DNA of 64,000 nt from CAZGCA01 sp964524145. Lineage in GTDB: Bacteria; Hydrogenedentota; CAZGCA01. Location of the stretch: NCBI GenBank assembly GCA_964524145.1, contig CAZGCA010000022.1:1-64000 (forward strand), in the 5' to 3' direction. Within the stretch, counting starts at the first letter, position 1; each line of letters opens with the position of its first letter. The notes beneath the pieces are model-generated. The model searched no databases. It was not told the origin of the DNA and was given only the letters and a program-made list of their open reading frames with translations. The position numbers and the translations under genes are program-made. Shown here piece after piece: positions 1 through 7,007 of the stretch.

Positions 1-372
1 TGCTATCAGGTACTCGCCCCGTTCGAGGTTGGCGTCAAACTCCCTGTGGTCACGTGACGAAACGACTATCTTCAATCCGTACGGTCCGTACTTCTCACGG
101 AAATCGAGGTACTTCTCCTCCGCAACGGATTTCAGCGGAACCAGATACACCACCTTGCGGCCGGCAACCGCGGCTCGCGACGCCGCGAGTTCTCCGACGA
201 ACGTTTTCCCCGCGCTCGTCGGTGCCTGGATCACCATGTTGCCGCCCGCGAACAAGTTCCGGCTTGTGACGGCCTTCTCCTGCACGCGGAGCAGCGTCAT
301 GCCCTCGGTCCGCTCCCACACGTCAATGAGCGCAGACGGTATCTCGTATTTGACGAGCGATCGCATCCTCAT
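1..372 (-). CDS. Ski2-type DEAD/DEAH-box helicase, N-terminal fragment
   Basis: The reverse strand reads 124 codons without a stop and runs off the left edge. The N-terminus has a Q-motif-like stretch (LLRVQEKAV), then the Walker A motif APTSAGKT near residue 65, then a motif Ia-like segment (YLVPLKSVAEEKY). This order and wording match Ski2/Hel308-type superfamily 2 ATP-dependent helicases. Two in-frame ATG codons lie at 372 and 366; the first has GGGGAG about 9 nt upstream and is preferred. The DEAD/DEAH box and the rest of the protein lie outside the window, so the exact subfamily cannot be given. Confidence 0.85.
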   Translation of the reverse strand, partial: MRMRSLVKYEIPSALIDVWERTEGMTLLRVQEKAVTSRNLFAGGNMVIQAPTSAGKTFVGELAASRAAVAGRKVVYLVPLKSVAEEKYLDFREKYGPYGLKIVVSSRDHREFDANLERGEYLIA

Positions 373-428
373 AGTGTCATCTCCCCTGGTATCCCAGCCG
401 CCACTATTTTCGCTTTAGTTTCGCTCTA

Positions 429-457
429 TATTTATCATAAATTCGTGTAAATGTCAA
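429..457 (-). promoter_or_regulatory. Sigma-70-like promoter for the helicase
   Basis: On the reverse strand a perfect TTGACA (452-457) is followed after exactly 17 nt by TAAATA (429-434). Transcription would begin near 422, about 50 nt before the helicase start. The -35 is perfect and the -10 weak (3 of 6), in an AT-rich patch within otherwise GC-rich DNA. Confidence 0.5.
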
Positions 458-505
458 GCCATAGTTTCGAGCCATCTCCGCTGTTCCGGTCTCGCGTATC
501 CGTAG

Positions 506-547
506 CTTGGGCGTCTCGCCCAAGAGACCTTGGGCAAGATGCCCAAG
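506..547. repeat. Twin-hairpin palindromic repeat, copy 1
   Basis: Two 7-bp stems occur in tandem. The first is CTTGGGC, loop GTCTC, then GCCCAAG (506-524). A short linker follows, then CTTGGGC, loop AAGAT, GCCCAAG (529-547). The same architecture with the same two loops but different stem bases recurs, in opposite orientation, at 3785-3823 and 3938-3976. Confidence 0.75.
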
Positions 548-565
548 CCACGCAAACGACTTGCC

Positions 566-591
566 GTAGGGGCGAACCTTAGTGTTCGACC
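566..591. repeat. GTAGGGGC-headed palindrome
   Basis: An inverted repeat starts with GTAGGGGCGAAC and closes with GTTCGACC. The last 20 bases of the window (63981-64000) start with the same GTAGGGGC head and have a different palindromic body, so this looks like one dispersed repeat family. Its role is unknown. Confidence 0.5.
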
Positions 592-647
592 AAACAACCA
601 CCGCCGGCACATCGTTAAGCAACATGCCCGTGCACCCCTCTTCTCGT

Positions 648-722
648 CGTTCCCGAAAGCGGGAATCCAGACAAGAAAGAACAGATGCAGTCCGCATCCT
701 GGATTCCCGCCTTCGCGGGAAA
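648..722. repeat. REP-like inverted pair
   Basis: Two short palindromes with bodies TTCCCGAAAGCGGGAA (about 649-664) and TTCCCGCCTTCGCGGGAA (about 705-722) carry the same tail (ATCCAG) in inverted orientation around a 28-nt spacer. This head-to-head arrangement is typical of REP/REPIN elements, but no REP-associated transposase is in the window. Confidence 0.6.
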
Positions 723-858
723 GACAACAGAGAGAGGGCGTTGTCGTGATACCTGGTTGATTCCCGTCATTCCTGGCTCGTCTTCCCTCACGAGATTCCC
801 CCCGTCACTGAACGTCTACTGCCGGCTATGCCCTCCCCTTACGGTCCTGTCTGAAATC

Positions 859-867
859 TGTTATAAT
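859..867 (+). promoter_or_regulatory. Extended -10 promoter directly abutting a start codon
   Basis: TGTTATAAT matches the extended -10 form TGnTATAAT perfectly. The start codon of the next gene is at 875, only 7 nt after the -10, so transcription would begin at or next to the ATG. There is no convincing -35 and no Shine-Dalgarno sequence. The mRNA would be leaderless or nearly so. Confidence 0.55.
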
Positions 868-874
868 CAGTGCC

Positions 875-1579
875 ATGGATCGGCTCCAACTTCTGAAGAA
901 AGGTATCGCGCTTGCCGACAGAAACATCCGGCTTTTCCTTGTGTATTTTGCCGCCAGCGCTGCGTACAGCCTGGTGCTTGCGTTTGCGGTTCGCACCTTC
1001 CACGGCGACGAGCCGGTGATGCCCGAGACTATGCGTTCGCTTCTCACAATAGAATTCGGAATGGCGGTCGTTTGCATTCCGTTGATGGCGGCGCTGGATT
1101 GCTTCATCGTGGGGACGTTGCGTCGACAGCTTGTAGATAGCGAAGAGGAGCACCCGTTTCGCCGTTTCTACGGCCGCGCAGTGGTGTTCGAGTTGTTGCT
1201 GGTCTCTCTATTACTGGTCTTTTTGTGGCCGCCATTTGTGCTTCTGCTGCCCATGGTCCACATCTACTCCCTTCTGATAATCGCATACCTCTTCTGGCAG
1301 GACTGTGGCGTTGTCCGTGCGGTGAAAGAAGGGAGCAGGGCCGTTTCTGCGAGGCTCAACGCGTTTCTTCCGGTGATGCTCATGGGTTTCTTCCTGTATA
1401 TACTGTTGCTTGTAGCGCGAGAAGTCGCTCTCAAGCAGGTGCCCGAGCTCGTCCGGACGTTGTTTGTGGACGCTGTCCTGTCCTACGTTGACATAGCGAT
1501 ACTCTGCATATCGTTCGTGCTCTTCATTGAACTGCCGCAGAAGGGGCCGGCGTCGTCGGACCGGAACACCGAATCATGA
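875..1579 (+). CDS. Polytopic membrane protein of unknown function
   Basis: A 234-residue protein with about five or six hydrophobic segments, at roughly residues 20-40, 55-80, 108-145, 168-185 and 200-222. The short charged linkers between them (for example RRQLVDSEEEHPFRRFYGR) fit an inner-membrane protein. I recognise no family. The gene ends with an ATGA overlap on the next gene, so the two are probably co-translated. The start is unusual because no Shine-Dalgarno sequence precedes it and a perfect extended -10 lies 7 nt upstream. Confidence 0.7.
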   Translation: MDRLQLLKKGIALADRNIRLFLVYFAASAAYSLVLAFAVRTFHGDEPVMPETMRSLLTIEFGMAVVCIPLMAALDCFIVGTLRRQLVDSEEEHPFRRFYGRAVVFELLLVSLLLVFLWPPFVLLLPMVHIYSLLIIAYLFWQDCGVVRAVKEGSRAVSARLNAFLPVMLMGFFLYILLLVAREVALKQVPELVRTLFVDAVLSYVDIAILCISFVLFIELPQKGPASSDRNTES

Positions 1580-2136
1580 ACGGAGAAGAGAAGCCCAAAC
1601 GGTCCCGATGGAAGCTGCTCTTCATCATCCCGGCCGTGCTGTTTCTTGTCTTGATGTGCGCGCTCGTACTGGTCTTCGGGATCATGTTCTTGACGAGCGT
1701 GCCGCAGGACTCCCCAAGCGGGTTTATGTTCCGGACCGAGGCTGACATGCAGGCGATAATCAGCGCGCTGCGCGGCTACCATCGCGAATACGAGATCTAC
1801 CCTGCCAGCGGCAAGGTCGGCCTCGACGCCGCTATAGACCACATGAACCGCACCGTTGTGTACCTGCCCTCCGGCCCGCCGAAAGATGCGTGGGGCCGCG
1901 AGTTCACCTACACGAATCACACCGACTACGGGAAACCGGGCGTTCCAGCGTTCAAAGACCCGGCAGCAGGCGACTACTATAACCCGGACAGCTACCAGCT
2001 CTACTCGCTCGGTATCGACGGGAAAATCGGGTCTGACGAGGCTGACCAGAGTCGCGATAACATTAACAACTGGTTGCCAAAACGGGTCTGGCGCAAACAT
2101 TACAAAGAGCTGACCCGTCAGCGGAAACAGGACTAG
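1576..2136 (+). CDS. GspG-like (type II secretion major pseudopilin C-domain) membrane protein
   Basis: A 186-residue protein with a basic N-terminus (KPKRSRWK), one long transmembrane helix (about residues 14-38) and a soluble C-terminal domain. That domain resembles the GspG C-domain: TEADMQAIISALRGYHREY, then PKDAWGREFTY, then SYQLYSLGIDGKIGSDE followed by a DNINNW end. The calcium-site region of GspG (the LGxDGxxGGxxxxxDI pattern) is recognisable. It lacks the usual prepilin cleavage motif (G/FTLIE), so it may be an anchored GspG-domain protein rather than a processed pseudopilin. It overlaps the upstream membrane protein gene by 4 nt. Confidence 0.7.
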   Translation: MNGEEKPKRSRWKLLFIIPAVLFLVLMCALVLVFGIMFLTSVPQDSPSGFMFRTEADMQAIISALRGYHREYEIYPASGKVGLDAAIDHMNRTVVYLPSGPPKDAWGREFTYTNHTDYGKPGVPAFKDPAAGDYYNPDSYQLYSLGIDGKIGSDEADQSRDNINNWLPKRVWRKHYKELTRQRKQD

Positions 2137-2164
2137 GGCCGCGCTGCGGCCGGTGTCGCACGGA

Positions 2165-3028
2165 TCAGCTGAAGTACCGCCCAATCAAAGGTTTCAGCTT
2201 CTCGCGAACCTCTTTCGAGACGGCATCGGGTTGGCTGACCACAGCGGTGGCAAGCGCGTCTTTGCACGAGCACGTGCGTTCGGCTGGAATCATCGGCAAC
2301 AACGCTTTGAGCGTGCGTTTCGCCGCCTCGCTGTTGGACCGCAAGTTGTCCAGAAGCATCTGCACGGTTACCGAATCGTGTTCCGGGTGCCAGCAATCGT
2401 AGTCGGTCACCGCACCCAGCACCGCGTAGCACATCTCGGCCTCGCGGGCGAGCTTGGCCTCGGGCATCGCCGTCATCCCGATAATGTCCATCCCCCACCT
2501 GCGGTAAAGTTCCGATTCGCCCTTCGTCGAGAACTGGGGGCCTTCCATACAGATATACATTGCGCCTCGATGAACCGTTGCGCCGGACTGCTCTGCTGCG
2601 TCGGCTACAAGCGTTCCCAACCCACCGCAAAACGGGTCGGCCATCCCGACGTGTACGACGATACCTTCGTCGAAAAACGTGCCGACGCGCCGTTTCGTGT
2701 GGTCGAATATCTGGTTCGGAATGACGAAGTGTCGCGGCGCCATCTCTTCGCGCAGGCTGCCGATTGCGCTCACAGAGATGAGGTACTCGACGCCCAGAGT
2801 CTTCATCGCAAAGACGTTAGCCCGGAAGTTTATCCCTGACGGGAGCACAACATGTCCGCGGCCGTGCCTCGGCAGGAACGCCACACGCCGACCTTCCAGT
2901 GTCCCCACAACCACGGTGTCGCTCGGGTCGCCGAACGGGGTTGTGATCCGGATCTCCTCGATATCCGACATGCCCTCTATCTCATAAAAACCGCTGCCGC
3001 CTATGACGCCTATCTGGACGTTCTCCAT
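2165..3028 (-). CDS. mtnP: S-methyl-5'-thioadenosine phosphorylase
   Basis: Cleaves methylthioadenosine with phosphate to adenine and 5-methylthioribose-1-phosphate in the methionine salvage pathway, in the cytoplasm. The 287-residue protein begins with the phosphate loop GVIGGSGFY and carries PRHGRGH, SAIGSLREEMAPRHFVIPNQIFD, MEGPQFST and TDYDCWH; the last holds the Asp residues that mark adenosine-type rather than guanosine-type substrates. An in-frame TTG lies 12 nt further upstream, but GGAGG abuts it, so the ATG at 3028 is preferred. It lies just downstream of the isochorismatase-fold gene on the same strand (64 nt), probably one transcript. Confidence 0.9.
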   Translation of the reverse strand: MENVQIGVIGGSGFYEIEGMSDIEEIRITTPFGDPSDTVVVGTLEGRRVAFLPRHGRGHVVLPSGINFRANVFAMKTLGVEYLISVSAIGSLREEMAPRHFVIPNQIFDHTKRRVGTFFDEGIVVHVGMADPFCGGLGTLVADAAEQSGATVHRGAMYICMEGPQFSTKGESELYRRWGMDIIGMTAMPEAKLAREAEMCYAVLGAVTDYDCWHPEHDSVTVQMLLDNLRSNSEAAKRTLKALLPMIPAERTCSCKDALATAVVSQPDAVSKEVREKLKPLIGRYFS

Positions 3029-3091
3029 CTTCCGGTTCAATCCTCCGTTTCCGTTTTGCTGCTCGCGCCCTGCCTGGCCCGGACCTCCGGC

Positions 3092-3613
3092 TCAGACAAC
3101 CTCCGCACCCAGCACAGTCTCCATCTGTTTCAGGGCAAACTCGTGCGCCTCGTCGTCGAAACTCGCCACGCCCTGCTTATGCACCCGAACAGTATAATCG
3201 CGGTTTCTCAGCGACTCCACCGTATAGAGCACACAGATGTTCGTGCAAACACCAACCACCTCGATCAGGTCCGGTTTGGCATGTTTGAGCTCCGCGGCAA
3301 GTGGCGTGTTGTACATCCCGCTGAACCGCGTCTTCTCGATGATCTTCTCGTTGCCCGCCTTGTCCTTCAGCTCGTCGACCAGTTGCGCCTCCCAGCTCCC
3401 TTTCAGGCAATGCGGGGGAAATCGCTTGAACTCCGGGTCACCTTCGTGGTGGCTGTCTGCAAGAAAGATGACCTCCGAACCGTCCTTGTTGTACTCTTTT
3501 ATCTTCCCCCCGACGAACGGGATTATCGCCCGCGCCTTCTCACCGGCGTACAGCGCACCGTCCGGATGGCAGAACCCGTTCAGCATGTCTACTACTATCA
3601 ACACCCTGCGCAT
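3092..3613 (-). CDS. Isochorismatase-family cysteine hydrolase (nicotinamidase-like)
   Basis: A 173-residue protein of the cysteine hydrolase superfamily that includes nicotinamidases. The triad is visible: Asp9 (VLIVVDML), Lys94 (IEKTRFSG) and Cys127 (VGVCTNICV). A possible metal site is in DSHHEGDPEFKRFPPHC, which matches the nicotinamidase D-x-H...H pattern and supports nicotinamide to nicotinate conversion in NAD salvage. Close relatives act on other amides. GGAGGA lies 6 nt before the ATG at 3613; an in-frame GTG 6 nt upstream is too close to that site. Upstream lies a relic of a methylase gene start. Confidence 0.85.
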   Translation of the reverse strand: MRRVLIVVDMLNGFCHPDGALYAGEKARAIIPFVGGKIKEYNKDGSEVIFLADSHHEGDPEFKRFPPHCLKGSWEAQLVDELKDKAGNEKIIEKTRFSGMYNTPLAAELKHAKPDLIEVVGVCTNICVLYTVESLRNRDYTVRVHKQGVASFDDEAHEFALKQMETVLGAEVV

Positions 3614-3650
3614 ACTCACTCCTCCACGAGTCCCACGTCACGCCCTCGAA

Positions 3651-3749
3651 TCATCCAACAAGATCACTGAGCTGTCCCCGAAGCACCGACGCCTCGTTGA
3701 TCGCCTCAAGGGGCAACCCCACCTCAATCAGTTTCTTCCGATCAGCCAT
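3651..3749 (-). pseudogene. N-terminal relic of a DUF1156 adenine-specific DNA methylase gene (copy 1)
   Basis: A 32-codon reading frame starts MADRKKLIEVGLPLEAINEA and then stops. DUF1156 (COG1743) methylase-like proteins typically begin with K-K-L-I-E-V-A-L-P-L-E-A-I-N-x-A-S followed by a conserved [23 protein letters not shown] segment, which is missing here. A good ribosome binding site (GGAGAAAGGG, about 4 nt before the ATG) is preserved. This looks like the surviving 5' end of a deleted gene. It could in principle be translated to a short peptide. Confidence 0.65.
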
Positions 3750-3784
3750 CGGTCCCTTTCTCCGGTGGGTGGGACACTGGGATC

Positions 3785-3823
3785 GCGGCCATCTTGGCCG
3801 CATCCTGCGGGCGAGACGCCCGC
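3785..3823. repeat. Twin-hairpin palindromic repeat, copy 2
   Basis: GCGGCC-ATCTT-GGCCGC, linker ATCCT, GCGGGC-GAGAC-GCCCGC. The reverse complement has the same loops (GTCTC then AAGAT) and the same linker length as the copy at 506-547, but the stems are different and still perfectly paired. Confidence 0.75.
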
Positions 3824-3836
3824 GTTCCTATGGTGC

Positions 3837-3902
3837 TCATCTTGGAGCCTCCGCTCTTGCAAGGGCCAACGCCAACTCAACCAGCTTCTTCCGATAACTC
3901 AT
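3837..3902 (-). pseudogene. N-terminal relic of a DUF1156 methylase gene (copy 2)
   Basis: A second, shorter frame (MSYRKKLVELALALARAEAPR, then stop) with the same upstream GGAGAAAGGG ribosome binding site. Its first residues match the DUF1156 start (R-K-K-L-x-E-x-A-L). It sits 153 bp from the first relic and belongs to the same tandem repeat unit. Confidence 0.55.
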
Positions 3903-3937
3903 CGGTCCCTTTCTCCGGTGGGTGGGACACTGGGATC

Positions 3938-3976
3938 GCGCCCATCTTGGCCGCATCCTGCGGGCGAGACGCCCGC
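3938..3976. repeat. Twin-hairpin palindromic repeat, copy 3
   Basis: Same element as at 3785-3823, one tandem-repeat period later. One arm has a mismatch (GCGCCC against GGCCGC); the second hairpin GCGGGC-GAGAC-GCCCGC is perfect. Confidence 0.7.
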
Positions 3977-4198
3977 GCTCCTATGGTGCTCATCTTGGGG
4001 CCTCCGCTCTTGCAAGGGGCATCGCAGCATCCACAGTATACCCCGACTCACTCGAACTTCCTAACCCTACTCTATTACTTCGAAAAGACAGCTTGGCTGT
4101 GTTCTTGAGCAAGAGTCTACCAAACTCGGGAAGACCTTGTCGAGGGGTCGATCCGGACTGTGCGCCGCGCGTAGTGACGAGTCGGCGGTCAACGGCTG

Positions 4199-4720
4199 TT
4201 ATTGGAAATGCTTTCTCAACAGCTTCTCGAGATCGGACTGATGGCGTTGTTCTTCCTTGATGATCTGGTCAAGATACTTTCGCTGGTCGCGGGGAACGTA
4301 GGAGCGTATCTGGCCGTAGAGTAGCGCGAGACTCTCTTCGGCACGTATGGCCAACTCGAGCGCTTTGCGTTCGTCGACGTTGTGACCGGTCCTTTCCGCG
4401 AGTTCTTCGCTGACAAAGACCCGCTCCGACATGAGACGGGCCAACTCGGGCGGTAAAGGCTCTCCGGCCGACACATCCTCGGACTTGCCGCTCGCGCGGG
4501 CATGTTCGGCATAGCGCAAGAACCGGTCGCGATGACGTATCTCGGCCTTCACCATCATCCTTGCAAGTTTGCGAACCCATTCCGACTGGGCCCCTTTAAG
4601 CAGTCCCTGATAGAATTCTAGCCCGTCCGCTTCCAACTCCGCACAACGTTCCAACACTTGAGCGGCGGAAATCGGCGTCTCGAATGTGCCGAACTCTTCG
4701 GTTCCACGTGTCCGTTTCAT
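4199..4720 (-). CDS. Ferritin-like diiron (rubrerythrin-family) protein
   Basis: A 173-residue, all-helical protein with the repeated Glu and E-x-x-H pattern of ferritin-like diiron proteins. The ligand pairs appear as ELEADGLEFYQ (about residue 30), KAEIRHRD (about 60), IRAEESLALLY (about 126) and KEEQRHQSDLE (about 155). There is no rubredoxin-like Cys domain, so it is not a full rubrerythrin. Peroxide or iron handling in the cytoplasm is the likely role. The gene stands alone on the reverse strand, divergent from ffh. Confidence 0.75.
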   Translation of the reverse strand: MKRTRGTEEFGTFETPISAAQVLERCAELEADGLEFYQGLLKGAQSEWVRKLARMMVKAEIRHRDRFLRYAEHARASGKSEDVSAGEPLPPELARLMSERVFVSEELAERTGHNVDERKALELAIRAEESLALLYGQIRSYVPRDQRKYLDQIIKEEQRHQSDLEKLLRKHFQ

Positions 4721-5034
4721 TATCAGACGATCCTCCTGTTATGTGTGTCACCCACGACAACATCATTTCGTCGCAGCGCCTTCCCCATCATCCGTTCGCT
4801 CTCGCCATCGTTAGTGAACGTCTCTTATACAATGTACCATATTTCGTCAGGTGTCTTTCGTGTCCCCTACATCTCGCAAATCACGACCAGACTCTTGGAA
4901 CGGCTTTCGAACGCCTCGAAGCTTGATTTCGGTTCCGGGATATGGTAATCTGGAGACGTAGTGGTGTGCCTTGTGGCGGGTTTCCTGGTACCGAAAACAA
5001 GAGTCGAGAGTGAGTATTGCTTCGGCGGTGAAGA
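4721..5034. other. Divergent intergenic region between the ferritin-like gene and ffh
   Basis: 314 bases with no gene. It must carry promoters in both directions. An AT-rich patch (TTATACAATGTACCATATTT, about 4825-4844) gives -10-like words on both strands, but no -35 with proper spacing could be matched with confidence. No hairpin or RNA gene was recognised. Confidence 0.5.
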
Positions 5035-6354
5035 ATGTTTGATACGCTGTCTGACAAATTGCAGCAGGTGTTCAAGAACATCAGCGGGCGCGGCAAGCTG
5101 ACCGAGAAAAACATGCGCGAAGGTCTGCGTGAGATCCGCATGGCGTTGCTCGAAGCGGACGTAAACTATAAGGTTGTCAAGGACTTCGTCGCGGCGGTGG
5201 AGCAGAAGGCCGTTGGCCAGCGTGTCATCGAAAGCGTCTCACCCGCCCAGCAGATAGTGAAGATAGTGCATGACGAGCTGGTCGAGCTTATGGGCGAGAA
5301 GAACGCCGCCCTTGAGACGGCCACTTCGCCCCCCAGCATAGTGATGATGGTGGGCCTGCAGGGCTCCGGTAAGACCACAGGTGCGGGCAAGCTCTCGAAA
5401 AAGTTGCGATCGAAAGGGCACAACCCGTTGCTCGTGGCCGCCGACGTGTATCGCCCGGCCGCGGTGAAGCAGCTTGAGATTGTTGCTTCGGACGCCGGGG
5501 TACCGTGCTTCTCGATGGGTGACGGGATCGACCCCGTTACAATATGCAAGGCGGCAATGAGAGAAAGCCGCGCGCATGGCCACGATTTCGTGATAATGGA
5601 TACGGCCGGCCGGCTCCACATTGACACCGAGCTGATGGCCGAACTGCGACATATCAAGCAGGCGGTCAAGGCACACGAAATACTGTTTGTCGCCGACGCC
5701 ATGACCGGCCAGGACGCCGTCAACGCTGCAAAACGGTTTCACGAAGAGCTCGGCCTGACCGGCGTGATGCTGACAAAGCTCGACGGGGACGCCCGTGGCG
5801 GTGCTGCCATCTCGGTCAGGAAGGTTGCCGGGTGCCCGATAAAGTTTGTCGGGACCGGCGAGAAGCTCGACGCGCTCGAACCGTTCCATCCGGAACGGAT
5901 GGCGTCGCGAATACTGGGCATGGGCGACGTGGTAACCCTGGTCGAGCGCGCCCAGCAGACTATAGACGAGAAGCAGGCGGAGAAGTGGGAGAAGAAGCTC
6001 CGCAAACAGCAGTTTACCTTTGAGGATTTCAAAGAGCAGCTAGGAAACTTGAAGAAGATGGGTCCGCTCGAGGACGTCCTTGCCATGGTACCCGGTATGG
6101 GCCAACTGAAGAACATGGGGGCGTCTGAAGAAGAGTTTGTCAAGGTTGAGGCCATCATCAACTCGATGACTCTCGAGGAGCGGCGGAAGCCTCACATCAT
6201 TAACGGAAGTCGTAGACGCAGGATAGCCAGCGGAAGCGGTACGTCCGTCCAGGAGGTCAACCGGCTCATCAAACAGTTTGGACAGGTCAAGAAGATGATG
6301 AAAGGGCTGGCTAAACCCGGCAAGATGAAGCAGATGGCGCAGATGATGCGCTGA
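5035..6354 (+). CDS. ffh: Signal recognition particle protein Ffh (SRP54)
   Basis: The GTPase that binds signal sequences and 4.5S RNA and hands ribosomes to FtsY at the membrane. The 439-residue protein shows the N domain (1-90), P-loop GLQGSGKT (107-114), DTAGRLH, TKLDGDARGG and GTGEKLDALEPF, then a methionine-rich M domain with RRRRIASGSG-type RNA-binding sequence and a C-terminus rich in Met and Lys (KMMKGLAKPGKMKQMAQMMR). It heads the conserved ffh-rpsP-khpA-rimM-trmD-rplS-rnhB cluster. No SRP RNA gene was seen in the window. Confidence 0.97.
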   Translation: MFDTLSDKLQQVFKNISGRGKLTEKNMREGLREIRMALLEADVNYKVVKDFVAAVEQKAVGQRVIESVSPAQQIVKIVHDELVELMGEKNAALETATSPPSIVMMVGLQGSGKTTGAGKLSKKLRSKGHNPLLVAADVYRPAAVKQLEIVASDAGVPCFSMGDGIDPVTICKAAMRESRAHGHDFVIMDTAGRLHIDTELMAELRHIKQAVKAHEILFVADAMTGQDAVNAAKRFHEELGLTGVMLTKLDGDARGGAAISVRKVAGCPIKFVGTGEKLDALEPFHPERMASRILGMGDVVTLVERAQQTIDEKQAEKWEKKLRKQQFTFEDFKEQLGNLKKMGPLEDVLAMVPGMGQLKNMGASEEEFVKVEAIINSMTLEERRKPHIINGSRRRRIASGSGTSVQEVNRLIKQFGQVKKMMKGLAKPGKMKQMAQMMR

Positions 6355-6383
6355 CCGCGTACTCGCTGCAAAGGAGGAAAGGA

Positions 6384-6647
6384 ATGGCAGTAAGCATTAG
6401 GCTGAAACGAGTGGGACGGAAGAACGCGCCCTACTACAGAGTTGTTGTTGTCGATTCGCGCAAACCGAGAGACGGCAAGTGTATCGAGCAACTGGGTATC
6501 TACCAGCCGTTGTCGGCACCCGCCAACGTGAAGATCGACGAGGAGCGAGCGCTTGAATGGTTGCGTCGCGGTGCCGTGCCGTCAAAGACCGTGAAAGACC
6601 TGTTGTCGCAGAAAGGCATTCTGAGCAAGCACGCGGCAAAACCGTGA
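6384..6647 (+). CDS. rpsP: 30S ribosomal protein S16
   Basis: An 87-residue small-subunit protein with the S16 signature MAVSIRLKRVGRKNAPYYRV near its start, then VVDSRKPRDGKCIEQLGIY and a basic C-terminus. Its length is usual for S16. A near-perfect ribosome binding site (AAAGGAGGAAAGGA) precedes the ATG. It follows ffh by 29 nt. Confidence 0.97.
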   Translation: MAVSIRLKRVGRKNAPYYRVVVVDSRKPRDGKCIEQLGIYQPLSAPANVKIDEERALEWLRRGAVPSKTVKDLLSQKGILSKHAAKP

Positions 6648-6750
6648 TACGGGAAACCAACGCCTTTGCGCCTGCTCGGCGATCTCGGGCCCGTTGAAGG
6701 TTGGCTCGAGACGAGCTGTTGCGACCGAATGCTAATCGGAGGTTATTGCA

Positions 6751-6981
6751 ATGAGGGAACTCATAGAGTATGTTGCCCGGTTCCTGGTGGACAATCCGGA
6801 CGAAGTCGACGTAAGGCTGGTTGAAGGTGAGAAGGTGCGCGTTCTGGAGTTGCGCGTCCACCGGGATGACATGGGGAAGGTAATCGGCAAGAACGGCAGG
6901 ACTGCCAAAGCGATGAGAACGCTGCTAAGCGCGGCCGCGACAAAAGCCAATACCCGGGCGGTTCTGGAGATTGTGGAATAA
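6751..6981 (+). CDS. khpA: KH-domain RNA-binding protein KhpA
   Basis: A 76-residue single KH-domain protein with the core V-I-G-K-N-G-R-T-A-K-A-M-R (about residues 48-60), the G-x-x-G loop that contacts RNA. It belongs to the YlqC/KhpA family that sits between rpsP and rimM in many bacteria. In Firmicutes KhpA pairs with KhpB and affects cell elongation; no khpB is in this window. GGAGG lies about 7 nt before the start. Confidence 0.92.
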   Translation: MRELIEYVARFLVDNPDEVDVRLVEGEKVRVLELRVHRDDMGKVIGKNGRTAKAMRTLLSAAATKANTRAVLEIVE

Positions 6982-7007
6982 ATGGGCAGAATAGAGGCCT
7001 TAGCGTC

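Larger units (their letters stand above)
458..858. other. Gene-free spacer rich in palindromic repeats
   Basis: No credible gene lies in these 400 bases. The stretch holds three kinds of palindrome: a twin hairpin at 506-547, a GTAGGGGC-headed inverted repeat at 566-591, and an inverted REP-like pair at 648-722, with further REP-like debris around 760-800. An open frame of 107 codons on the reverse strand reads straight through these palindromes and is probably not a gene. Confidence 0.6.
3712..4018. repeat. Two-copy tandem repeat, period 153 bp
   Basis: Bases 3747-3865 and 3900-4018 (119 bp each) differ at only about three positions. The flanking 35 bp of each unit (3712-3746 and 3865-3899) are about 75% alike. 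Each unit read on the reverse strand consists of a twin hairpin, a ribosome binding site and the start codon plus first codons of a DUF1156-type gene. Bases 4019-4198 that follow show nothing recognisable. Confidence 0.85.

Noticed and set aside
404..727. 107-codon open frame on the reverse strand
   Set aside because: It reads through REP-like and twin-hairpin palindromes and has no family resemblance beyond short chance matches.
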